From Eubacteriaceae bacterium (GTDB lineage: Bacteria > Bacillota > Clostridia > Peptostreptococcales > Anaerovoracaceae), in the NCBI GenBank assembly GCA_029012125.1, contig JAQXLM010000029.1, positions 1-39,723 of the forward strand: DNA of 39,723 bases. Reading direction: 5' to 3'. Positions 17,759 to 25,405 of this stretch are shown here, piece by piece. Position 1 is the stretch's first letter, and each line of letters opens with the position of its first letter. Below the pieces are notes generated by a model. It worked only from the letters and a program-made list of their open reading frames with translations, was not told where the DNA came from and ran no database searches. The position numbers and the translations under genes were made by a program.

Positions 17759-17770
17759 TCATAGTGAGAA
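17756..17770. promoter_or_regulatory. Palindromic operator candidate TTCTCATAGTGAGAA
   Basis: Perfect 6-base arms around 3 bases, about 12-26 bases downstream of the predicted minus-strand transcription start. The core CTCATAGTGAG recurs at 17837-17847 on the other side of the promoter. Confidence 0.6.
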
Positions 17771-17788
17771 TTTTTTCTATTTGACTTC

Positions 17789-17817
17789 ATTATAATTACA
17801 AGCAACACCGGTGTCAA
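17789..17817 (-). promoter_or_regulatory. Consensus sigma-A promoter for the 12-kb minus-strand operon
   Basis: TTGACA (17817-17812), 17-base spacer, TATAAT (17794-17789): a perfect match. Palindromic sites flank it on both sides, so expression is probably strong but repressible. Confidence 0.8.
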
Positions 17818-17822
17818 TCCGT

Positions 17823-17848
17823 AATGAGAATTTTTTCTCATAGTGAGT
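17823..17848. promoter_or_regulatory. Second operator region (ATGAGAATTTTTTCTCATAG...)
   Basis: Contains a TGAGAA-TTTT-TTCTCA palindrome (17825-17840) overlapping a second CTCATAGTGAG core (17837-17847). It lies just upstream of the -35 boxes of both divergent promoters. Confidence 0.5.
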
Positions 17849-17856
17849 GTTTTTTC

Positions 17857-17884
17857 TTGACAATTTTTATTTTCGTATTATAAT
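17857..17884 (+). promoter_or_regulatory. Sigma-A promoter for the DUF4430 lipoprotein
   Basis: TTGACA (17857-17862), 16-base spacer, TATAAT (17879-17884), about 50 bases before the gene; the operator-like repeats abut the -35 box. Confidence 0.8.
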
Positions 17885-17933
17885 AACCATAACGTAACAA
17901 AATCTTACTATAATAACGAATGGAGAAACGACT

Positions 17934-18371
17934 ATGAAGAAATTCAAATTATTAGTACTCGCTATGTGCCTGATTCTTTCTCTGGGTCTGCTCACCGCAT
18001 GTGGTGGTTCAGGAAGCGATGGCGGTTCAGATAGCGACACTGCAAAAGCAAAGATTATTCTCGTGCTTGAAGATGGAACTGAAAAACCTTATGACATCGA
18101 GACTAAAGAAGGTACTTCTGTAAGAGATGCTTTGTATGAAGCGAAGCTTATCGACGATGAAAACTATGGTGCAATGTTCGTAGCAACTATTGACGGAAAT
18201 ACTGCTGATGCAATGGCTGACGGAGTTACATGGCTTCCATGTGACAAAGATGGTAATGAATTAGAACATGAGCTTGAGGTGGATTCAATATGCTTCCTTG
18301 ACTTCATCGCTGTAAATGACGGTGACGAAATCTACCTGAAGTACTACACCGTTCCAACTTTTGAGGACTAA
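17934..18371 (+). CDS. DUF4430 lipoprotein
   Basis: Secreted, membrane-anchored protein of 145 residues. A signal peptide (about 1-22) ends in the lipobox LTAC with Cys23 as the lipidated residue, followed by a Gly/Ser/Asp linker and one DUF4430 domain (about 45-142), a fold related to the vitamin-B12-carrier C-terminal domain and found in surface proteins of clostridia. The ligand is unknown. It is a one-gene unit with its own promoter, ribosome site GGAG ahead of the ATG, and a terminator. It is divergent from, and shares operator-like repeats with, the peptidase/ABC/thiol operon, so the two may be coregulated and the lipoprotein may be an extracellular partner. Confidence 0.85.
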   Translation: MKKFKLLVLAMCLILSLGLLTACGGSGSDGGSDSDTAKAKIILVLEDGTEKPYDIETKEGTSVRDALYEAKLIDDENYGAMFVATIDGNTADAMADGVTWLPCDKDGNELEHELEVDSICFLDFIAVNDGDEIYLKYYTVPTFED

Positions 18372-18407
18372 TTCTTTTCATCATTATTATTGAATTCATG
18401 AAAAAAA

Positions 18408-18446
18408 CAAAGCTACAAGGGCTCTTCTGCTCTTGTAGCTTTTTTC
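18408..18446. terminator. Bidirectional intrinsic terminator
   Basis: Stem AGCTACAAG (18411-18419) with CTTGTAGCT (18432-18440), followed by a T6 run on plus and a T7 run on minus; serves the lipoprotein and the convergent L,D-transpeptidase gene. Confidence 0.88.
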
Positions 18447-18452
18447 GTCTCT

Positions 18453-20141
18453 TTAGTATGTTATTACTTTGGTTCCGCTCGGAATGTTGTCATAAACCCA
18501 TTTCGCATTTTGAGTGGCTAGTCGTACGCAGCCGTGGGAAATGTTATAGCCTATCCTGCCATCTCTCACTTTATCCGGATCATCTTTCTCATATATAATC
18601 GAATGATACAGGTATTCGGTTCCTATGAAGCCTGTCCAGTAAAGGCAGGTGAACTTTTCTCCACTGAATGAGTATCCCCTGCTTCCGATATAAAATGTGC
18701 CTTTCGGTGTCGGGTCTGATGGTCTTCCCGTGGAACATCTGTAGTACTTATGAAGGTTCCAATGTCCGGCATAACCGGTGTAAATACAGGTAGTATTGGA
18801 AGTCGTATCAGTGGTCATCAGCCATCCTGTACTGCTGGTGCGATCCTTGATTTTATCCCACATTGTCTTAGTTGCACCTCGTAGAACCCCTTTATTGTTG
18901 AAATAGTATTTATTCCCGTTCAAGGTATGCTGTCCTTTTAGAGCATATCCCTTGGAATAATAATACTTTTCGCCATCAATGGTGTTCCACCCATTCTTTA
19001 ACGGTCCCAGCTTTACGCTTTTGTATTTGCTCCATGAGCCGTAAACCGTCTTACCGTTTCTGTTCCAGTAAGTTCTGATCTTCACATAATATGTGCGCGA
19101 TCTGTTTAAATCGTATATTCTTGCCGACGTTGTATCCTGATTAAAAGTCTTATCTCTCACTATGTTTCTAAAACCTGAATCGGTAGAAACAATCATCTGA
19201 TAACCGGTGCACTTTTGCTTATTCCATTTTGCCGTAAAGGCACATACAAGAGGTGTTAACTTCTCCACTGTAACCTTTGACGGTCTTGTATAGGTTGAAA
19301 TCTCGGTTAACGGACCGTAATAGGTTTTCCCGTTAACCGTTCTATATGTTCTGATGGCAAATTTGTAGTTTCTTGCAGCTTTCAGATCGGTCACTGTGTA
19401 TTTAGTACCGGATGCACCCTTTATTGTTTTTATAAGGGTTCTGGTATCACCATTATACCGGTATAGTTTGTATCCTGTCACATTGTTTCGACGATACCAC
19501 GAAAGAGTCAGGGCATCTGTCTTTCTTTCAGATACTGTAAAGTTTTTTACCTTTGCAATATAAAACTTTTTGACGGTGACTCCCGTAAAATTGCCTTTTC
19601 CTGTGATGATAATCTTTCCGGTACCGGGATACCAGTTGTCTTCATATTTAACCTGGTAGTCTTCACCCTTTTTCAGTGTTTTTCCATTGTATTTTACACT
19701 TTTAAGAGGTTTGATGTACTGCTTCAAATAACCGTTGTCAAGCTGATAGTTTACATCGGCATATTTAATTTCTCTTGGTCGAATTCTATATTGTGCTTCG
19801 AGTTTGCCTGAATAATATCCCTTTCCGATAATTTCAATGGTTTTACTTCCCACATTCACATTATTCGGATATCGCAGTTCAAAATCTGCTCCCTCTGTCA
19901 ACTCAGTACTTTCATCTGTCTGGGAATTGATGTATTTAACGGTTACTTTAGGCGTAATCCCTTTTCCCGTATATGTAAATTCCTTATTGGCAAGTACTAT
20001 CTCCGTATTTTCATCGGTAAGTATTATGTTCTCTAAAGGTTCTTCCTGATCCTCAGCATATGCTGTCATTGGAATCACCGTAATTAATGTGCAGATTAAT
20101 GCCAGTAAAACAATCATCCGCGTATATCTTATGCTGTTCAT
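18453..20141 (-). CDS. Secreted L,D-transpeptidase with Fn3-like and wall-binding repeats (copy 1)
   Basis: Exported protein of 562 residues. After a signal peptide (about 1-25, ending TAYA) come two beta-rich repeat units with YNGKTL/GTGKIIITG motifs, two fibronectin-III-like domains (each with YKFAIRTYR or YYVKIRTYW), a pair of short choline/cell-wall-binding-like repeats (GWNTIDGEKYYY, LNGNKYYF), and a C-terminal YkuD domain with the active-site SHGCVR (Cys538) and upstream His in YHS. L,D-transpeptidases form 3-3 cross-links or attach proteins to peptidoglycan. ATG at 20141 follows AAGGAAG at 6 bases, better than the ATG at 20159. It lies 68 bases after a close paralogue and probably shares its promoter. 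Confidence 0.9.
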   Translation of the reverse strand: MNSIRYTRMIVLLALICTLITVIPMTAYAEDQEEPLENIILTDENTEIVLANKEFTYTGKGITPKVTVKYINSQTDESTELTEGADFELRYPNNVNVGSKTIEIIGKGYYSGKLEAQYRIRPREIKYADVNYQLDNGYLKQYIKPLKSVKYNGKTLKKGEDYQVKYEDNWYPGTGKIIITGKGNFTGVTVKKFYIAKVKNFTVSERKTDALTLSWYRRNNVTGYKLYRYNGDTRTLIKTIKGASGTKYTVTDLKAARNYKFAIRTYRTVNGKTYYGPLTEISTYTRPSKVTVEKLTPLVCAFTAKWNKQKCTGYQMIVSTDSGFRNIVRDKTFNQDTTSARIYDLNRSRTYYVKIRTYWNRNGKTVYGSWSKYKSVKLGPLKNGWNTIDGEKYYYSKGYALKGQHTLNGNKYYFNNKGVLRGATKTMWDKIKDRTSSTGWLMTTDTTSNTTCIYTGYAGHWNLHKYYRCSTGRPSDPTPKGTFYIGSRGYSFSGEKFTCLYWTGFIGTEYLYHSIIYEKDDPDKVRDGRIGYNISHGCVRLATQNAKWVYDNIPSGTKVITY

Positions 20142-20209
20142 TACATCTTCCTTATCCATGACCTTTATTCTTGTCAGTATAGAATTCTCTATGCCGTGGA
20201 ATCTTTTTC

Positions 20210-21898
20210 TTAGAATATTATAACTTTTGTTCCATAGGGAATATTGTCATATATCCACTTTGCATGATTTATATCCAGTCTTACACATCCGTGAGATATG
20301 TTGTAGCCTATTCTGCTGTCTCTGAAGTATACTTTACTGTCCGTGACATAGGGAACTGAATGATATAGGTATTCACTTCCGTAAAACGATGTCCAATACC
20401 AGCAGGTATAGTCTTCATCACTAAAAGAGTATCCTCTGTTGCCTATATAAAAGGTACCTTTTACCGTAGGCGTATCCCATGCTCCGGTAGAGCACCTGTA
20501 GTATTTCTTTAGTGTCCAGTTACCTGCATACCCGTAGTATATGCAAGTCGCATTGTATGTGGTGTCAGTACACATTATCCAGTTCGTCGAACTGCTCTTA
20601 TTCTTTATTTTATCCCACATGGTACTGGTAGAGCCCCTAAGTACTCCACTTGAACTGAAGTAGTACGGATCTCCGTCTATCCACTGGTGTCCTGTCAGTG
20701 CATAGCCTTTGTAATAGTAGTATTTCTTACCGTTAATATTATTCCATCCCGCGCTTATGGGTCTTGTTGTAACTGACTTTGTATTACTCCATGCACCGTA
20801 AACTGTCTTTCCGTCTCTTCTCCAGTAAGCTCTCATCTTAACATAGTAGGTTTTGGATTTATCCAGGTAGTATACCTCCCTGGATGATCTGCTATGCTTA
20901 TAATTAGTATCCTTTATGATATGCCTGAATTTTGAATCCGTTGCAACTACCATCTGATAGCCGGAGCCCTTCTGATGACTCCACTGTGCTTTAAAGGCGC
21001 ATACGAGAGGTGTAAGCTTGGTAACGCTCACCTTGCCCGGTTTAGTATATGTAGATAAGTCTGTAACCGGTCCGTAATAGGTCTTTCCTTTCACGATTCT
21101 GTATGTACGGATTGCAAATTTATAGTTGGTTGCACCCGACAGGTTACTTATTGTACATCTGGTCGATGCAGACCCCTTAACAGTCTTTACAATTTTTCTC
21201 TTGCTTCCTTCATACCTGTATATCTTATAGCCTGTAACATTATCCCGTCTGTACCAGGAAAATGTAAGGCTTTGTGAGCCTCTTGAAGTCAATTTAAAGT
21301 TCTTTACCTTGGCAATATAGAACTGTTCTACTTTAGTGCCCTTATAGTTTCCGATACCGGTAATGATGATTTTTCCTGTGCCGGGATACCAGTTGTTTTT
21401 GTAGCTAACCTTGTAATCTACACCGTTCACCAGAGTTTTATCACCCAGTTTAACACTTTTAAGAGGCTTTATATACTTTTTTCTGTATGGATTATCAAGC
21501 TGATAGTTAACCTTTGCCTTCTCAATGCTCTTTGGAAGTATTCTGTAATTTGCCTGAAGGGTTCCGCTGTATTTATTCTTAGCCGTTATTATTACTGTCT
21601 TGCGCCCTACATTGACGTTGTCCGGATAACGTACATAATAGTCCTCTCCCTTTGTAAGTAATACAGACTCTCCGGTGTCGGGATTGATGTATTTCACTGT
21701 AACACCCGGTATATAACCTCCACCGTAATATGTATATTCTGTTTTTGCCAGGGTCACTACCGTGTTTTCTGCGTTGAGTATGATTTTCTCCGGTGTTTCT
21801 TTCACATCATCAGCATATGCCTTCACAGGGAAAAACATCATCAAAGCTGTCAGAATTACGGTCAGTAACCACATTCTTTTGATCGCCGTTTCTGTCAT
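20210..21898 (-). CDS. Secreted L,D-transpeptidase with Fn3-like and wall-binding repeats (copy 2)
   Basis: Exported protein of exactly the same length (562) and domain order as the downstream copy: signal peptide ending KAYA, beta-repeat units with the GTGKIIITG motif, two Fn3-like modules, wall-binding repeats (GWNNINGKKYYY) and a YkuD domain with SHGCVR (Cys538). The two are clearly tandem duplicates, similar along the whole length. ATG at 21898 is chosen for AGGTGGG at 7 bases; a GTG at 21910 overlaps that site. It has a good promoter and lies downstream of the arc operon terminator. Substrate peptidoglycan in this organism presumably carries meso-diaminopimelate, fitting lysA nearby (inference). 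Confidence 0.9.
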   Translation of the reverse strand: MTETAIKRMWLLTVILTALMMFFPVKAYADDVKETPEKIILNAENTVVTLAKTEYTYYGGGYIPGVTVKYINPDTGESVLLTKGEDYYVRYPDNVNVGRKTVIITAKNKYSGTLQANYRILPKSIEKAKVNYQLDNPYRKKYIKPLKSVKLGDKTLVNGVDYKVSYKNNWYPGTGKIIITGIGNYKGTKVEQFYIAKVKNFKLTSRGSQSLTFSWYRRDNVTGYKIYRYEGSKRKIVKTVKGSASTRCTISNLSGATNYKFAIRTYRIVKGKTYYGPVTDLSTYTKPGKVSVTKLTPLVCAFKAQWSHQKGSGYQMVVATDSKFRHIIKDTNYKHSRSSREVYYLDKSKTYYVKMRAYWRRDGKTVYGAWSNTKSVTTRPISAGWNNINGKKYYYYKGYALTGHQWIDGDPYYFSSSGVLRGSTSTMWDKIKNKSSSTNWIMCTDTTYNATCIYYGYAGNWTLKKYYRCSTGAWDTPTVKGTFYIGNRGYSFSDEDYTCWYWTSFYGSEYLYHSVPYVTDSKVYFRDSRIGYNISHGCVRLDINHAKWIYDNIPYGTKVIIF

Positions 21899-21933
21899 TA
21901 CAATACCCACCTGATTTTAAATGTACATTTTCA

Positions 21934-21962
21934 ATTATATGCTAATACCCTCTGATATTCAA
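21934..21962 (-). promoter_or_regulatory. Sigma-A promoter for the L,D-transpeptidase pair
   Basis: Minus strand TTGAAT (21962-21957), 17-base spacer, TATAAT (21939-21934), 36 bases before the ATG. Confidence 0.75.
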
Positions 21963-21970
21963 CATAAAAA

Positions 21971-22004
21971 TATACCGGATTTGCGGTATTGCAAATCCGG
22001 TATA
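21971..22004 (-). terminator. Terminator of the arc operon
   Basis: Perfect 14-base arms (21971-21984, 21991-22004) with a 6-base loop, directly after the arcC stop; on the minus strand it is followed by a T5 run. Confidence 0.88.
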
Positions 22005-22014
22005 AACGAACTAA

Positions 22015-22959
22015 TTATTTAACAAATACTGTACCAGTTCTACCTTCGATAGCATCGATTGCCTTATCAAGAGAAGTAATGATTGCCTTCTTAGTAGGGT
22101 TAGCTGTTACGAACTTCATAGCAGCCTGAACCTTTGGAAGCATGCTTCCAGGAGCGAACTGACCTTCTTCGCAGTACTTCTGAGCTTCTTCCAATGTTAA
22201 CTGTGATAAGTTTTCCTGGTTTGGTTTATTGAAGTTGATTGCAACTTTTTCAACTTCTGTAAGGATAAGAAGTGTATCTGCTTCTACACCTTCTGCAAGC
22301 AGCTCAGCAGCAAAGTCCTTATCTATAACAGCTGCAACACCTTCTAATTCACCGTTTTCATTTTCGATTACAGGAATTCCGCCGCCTCCGCAAGTAACTA
22401 CGATAGTGGAATCCCAAAGACGCTTAACTGTGTCCAGTTCGAAAACTTTTGATGGGATTGGGGAAGGAACAACTCTTCTCCAGCCTCTGCCTGCATCTTC
22501 TTTCATTGTGTAACCCTTAGTAGCTTCCATTTCCTTAGCTTCTGCTTCTGAATAGAAAGGTCCGATTGGCTTTGTAGGATTCTGGAAAGCAGGGTCATTC
22601 TGATCTACTACTAACTGAGTAACAAGAGTTACTGTTGGGATGTGTCCAATGCCTTTTTCCTTTAATGCATGCTTCATTCCCTGCTGGATGTGATATCCGA
22701 TATAACCCTGTGACATAGCTCCACAAACGTCGAATGGCATAGCAGGAGTTACATCTTTTGCAGTTTCTGATGCAAGAAGGATTCTTCCAACCTGAGGTCC
22801 GTTACCGTGAACGATACATAATTCGTAACCTCTGGCGCTGATTTCAGCAAGGTGTCCACAAGTCTTCTTAACTACTTCTAACTGTGCTTCTGCAGTTGCA
22901 GGACCGTTTCCGGACTGTAATGCATTACCACCTAATGCTACCACGATTTTTTCTGCCAT
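22015..22959 (-). CDS. arcC: Carbamate kinase
   Basis: Cytoplasmic kinase of 314 residues, full length. It makes ATP and carbamate (to NH3 and CO2) from carbamoyl phosphate, the energy-yielding last step of the arginine deiminase pathway. Recognised by the N-terminal KIVVALGGNALQ nucleotide-binding start, VHGNGPQVG, TCGGGGIPV and the KDFAAELLA segment typical of the family. ATG is preceded by GAGGAG. It is the third gene of the arcB-arcA-arcC run, 38 bases after arcA, and is closed by a strong terminator. Codon use is highly biased toward common codons, fitting high expression. Confidence 0.97.
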   Translation of the reverse strand: MAEKIVVALGGNALQSGNGPATAEAQLEVVKKTCGHLAEISARGYELCIVHGNGPQVGRILLASETAKDVTPAMPFDVCGAMSQGYIGYHIQQGMKHALKEKGIGHIPTVTLVTQLVVDQNDPAFQNPTKPIGPFYSEAEAKEMEATKGYTMKEDAGRGWRRVVPSPIPSKVFELDTVKRLWDSTIVVTCGGGGIPVIENENGELEGVAAVIDKDFAAELLAEGVEADTLLILTEVEKVAINFNKPNQENLSQLTLEEAQKYCEEGQFAPGSMLPKVQAAMKFVTANPTKKAIITSLDKAIDAIEGRTGTVFVK

Positions 22960-22997
22960 TTATTTTTCTCCTCTAAAATACTATTTGTCGTTATTGA

Positions 22998-24227
22998 TTA
23001 TAAGTCGTCTCTGTTAACCGGACAAGACATACATCTTGGGCCGCCTCTACCTCTTGATAATTCAGCTGATGGAATTGAAAGAACTTTGATTCCTTTCTTA
23101 TCAAGCAGGTCATTTGTTACATAGTTTCTTTCGTAAGTTACTACTGTTCCCGGTGCGATGCAAAGAGTGTTTGAACCGTCGTTCCACTGTTCTCTCTGTG
23201 CAGCGATAAGGTCTCCGCCTCCGCAGCGAATCAGGTCAACTGCAGGAAGTGCAAGCTCAAGAGCAAGAATCTTGTGAAGCTCATCCTTCATTGCATTGAA
23301 CTTAAGCTGACCATCTGCTCCTAAAGTAATTTCGTAAACGCCCAGAGGACCTTCGATTTCAGGGTGAATAGTGAACTTATCGTAGTCAACCATAGTAAAT
23401 ACTGTATCTAAGTGCATGAATGCACGGCACTTAGGGATATCAAATACAAGAACCTTCTTGAAAGTTGAGTTCTTCAGCAGCTTAGCAGCAAAGCTTTCGA
23501 TTCCTGCCAGTGTAGTTCTCTGTGAGTAACCTACTGCAACGATATCCTTGGAAAGTACCAGAACGTCTCCTCCTTCGATGGAGTAGTTTCCATATACGTC
23601 ATACCACATTGGAGTGTCTTCTAATGCGAAGTCTCTGTTGTAAGTAGTCATATACTTAAGAAGTAACGCTTCTCTTCTTCTTGCAGGTGTGCTCATGTGG
23701 TGAATGTTGATACCATTACCAACGCATGCGCCCGGGTCTCTTGTGAAGTAAAGATTAGGCATCGGATCACTTGCGAAGTTAGCAAGATCTTCATCGTGTT
23801 CTACTACGTCTATCAGTGAACGCTTTGACAGATGCTTGATTTCGTCAGTAAAGATACCGGCGATAACTGATTCCACAAGATCTTCAGGTGTTTTTCCTAA
23901 AAGATACTGAGCGATTTCTTCTTTACGTGCTTCTGAGTGAATTTCACTTAACTCTACAAATTCTCTAACAAAATTTGACTTAATCTTTTCGTCCTGCAGA
24001 GCCTTTGCTGTTTCTGTCTGATAGTAAACTACTTCTACGCCGTTTTCACGAAGAACTTCTGCAAAACGGTCATGTTCTTCCTGGGCAACCTTTAAGAAAG
24101 GAATATCGTCAAATAATAATCTTTCAAAGTTTCCAGGTGTTAGTTTTTCCAGTTCTCTGCCCGGTCTATGAAGCAGAACCTTGTTCAGCTTACCGATTTC
24201 AGAGAAATTATGAATTCCAGGATGCAT
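22998..24227 (-). CDS. arcA: Arginine deiminase
   Basis: Cytoplasmic guanidino hydrolase of 409 residues converting L-arginine to citrulline and ammonia. Diagnostic motifs in order: NFSEIGKL at the start, FTRDPGACVG, IEGGDVLVLS, HLDTVFTMVD with the catalytic His/Asp, and the C-terminal GRGGPRCMSCP with nucleophile Cys399. The usual MSMP after the active Cys is MSCP here. AAGGAGG lies before the ATG. Middle gene of the operon, between arcB (66-base gap) and arcC. Confidence 0.97.
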   Translation of the reverse strand: MHPGIHNFSEIGKLNKVLLHRPGRELEKLTPGNFERLLFDDIPFLKVAQEEHDRFAEVLRENGVEVVYYQTETAKALQDEKIKSNFVREFVELSEIHSEARKEEIAQYLLGKTPEDLVESVIAGIFTDEIKHLSKRSLIDVVEHDEDLANFASDPMPNLYFTRDPGACVGNGINIHHMSTPARRREALLLKYMTTYNRDFALEDTPMWYDVYGNYSIEGGDVLVLSKDIVAVGYSQRTTLAGIESFAAKLLKNSTFKKVLVFDIPKCRAFMHLDTVFTMVDYDKFTIHPEIEGPLGVYEITLGADGQLKFNAMKDELHKILALELALPAVDLIRCGGGDLIAAQREQWNDGSNTLCIAPGTVVTYERNYVTNDLLDKKGIKVLSIPSAELSRGRGGPRCMSCPVNRDDL

Positions 24228-24293
24228 AATAATCCTCCTTTACGCATTGCGCAATAATAATTCTAGTCTCAGTTTTTTTCTGTCTGTATTTAA

Positions 24294-25289
24294 TTAAGCG
24301 ATTGTAGCAACGATAACTGCCTTGATAGTGTGCATTCTGTTTTCAGCTTCGTCGAATACTACAGAGTTCTTGCTTCTGAATACTTCATCGGTTACTTCAC
24401 GGATGTCATAGCCTAATTCCATCTGGCTCTGAGCCATCTTAGTGTTGAAGTCGTGGAATGAAGGTAAGCAGTGCATGAATAAGCAGTCAGGGTTTCCTGT
24501 TGAAGCCATTAATTCTTCAGTTACCTTGAATGGAGTTAACAGTCTTACTCTTTCAGGAATTTCTGCTTCTTCTCCCATTGAAGCCCATACGTCAGCGTAG
24601 ATTACGTCAGCACCTTCTAAGCACTTAGGATCTGAAGATACTTCGATAGTTGCTCCTGTTTCCTTAGCAACTTCCTGAACCTTTGCGATTACGTCCTGAT
24701 CTAATTCAGCCATTAGTTCATCAGGTCCGTAAGCAACATAGTGCATACCCATCTTAGCGCATCCGTACATCCAAGCATAGCTCATGTTGTTTCTGATGTC
24801 TCCGCTGAATACAACCTTAACTCTGTTTAAAGGTTTTGCACAGTGTTCTTCGATTGTCATTAAGTCAGCTAAGATCTGAGTTGGGTGGTCAACGTCAGTA
24901 AGACCGTTCCATACAGGAACTCCTGCATACTTAGCTAATCCTTCTACTACTTCCTGGTCAAATCCTCTGTATTCGATACCATCGTAGAATCTTCCAAGAA
25001 CCTTAGCTGTATCTTCCATGGATTCCTTCTTACCCATCTGTGAGCTGCCTGAATCCAGGAAAGTAACGCCTGCACCTTCGTCCATAGCTGCTACTTCGAA
25101 AGCACATCTTGTTCTTGTTGATGTCTTTTCAAATAATAATACAATGTTCTTTCCGTTTAACACTTTGTTGCAGATTCCTGCTCTTTTCTTTGACTTAAGG
25201 TCATGAGCAAGGTCTAGCATGTATCTGATTTCTTCAGGTGTGAAATCCATTAGTGTTAGAAAGCTTCTTCCTTTTAAATTTACTGCCAT
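24294..25289 (-). CDS. arcB: Ornithine carbamoyltransferase (catabolic)
   Basis: Cytoplasmic transferase of 331 residues that, in this setting, splits citrulline with phosphate into ornithine and carbamoyl phosphate. Carbamoyl-phosphate site STRTR, the HPTQ motif, MGKKESMEDTAKVL and the ornithine site FMHCLPSFHD are all present. Length over 330 and the downstream arcA and arcC favour the catabolic enzyme over anabolic ArgF. It is the first gene of the operon (order arcB-arcA-arcC), with AAGGAGG before the ATG. A MocR-type regulator gene lies just upstream in the same direction. Confidence 0.95.
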   Translation of the reverse strand: MAVNLKGRSFLTLMDFTPEEIRYMLDLAHDLKSKKRAGICNKVLNGKNIVLLFEKTSTRTRCAFEVAAMDEGAGVTFLDSGSSQMGKKESMEDTAKVLGRFYDGIEYRGFDQEVVEGLAKYAGVPVWNGLTDVDHPTQILADLMTIEEHCAKPLNRVKVVFSGDIRNNMSYAWMYGCAKMGMHYVAYGPDELMAELDQDVIAKVQEVAKETGATIEVSSDPKCLEGADVIYADVWASMGEEAEIPERVRLLTPFKVTEELMASTGNPDCLFMHCLPSFHDFNTKMAQSQMELGYDIREVTDEVFRSKNSVVFDEAENRMHTIKAVIVATIA

Positions 25290-25405
25290 TTTGGTGTCCT
25301 CCTTGATTTTTATTTGTTACATAATTAGTATAAACAGACTTGTCACCGTTTACTCATTGAGGTAATTTTACTACACTATTGCAAAAACTAAAGTACCAGT
25401 TAATT

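Noticed and set aside
17756..17858. Repeated TGAGAA/T6 pattern considered as a CRISPR or short-repeat array
   Set aside because: Only two to three units with unequal spacing and no spacers; placement around two promoters fits operators better.
25290..25405. Promoter and ArgR/MocR box upstream of arcB
   Set aside because: A TATACT is present, but no convincing -35 partner or symmetric operator at proper spacing, so I did not list it.
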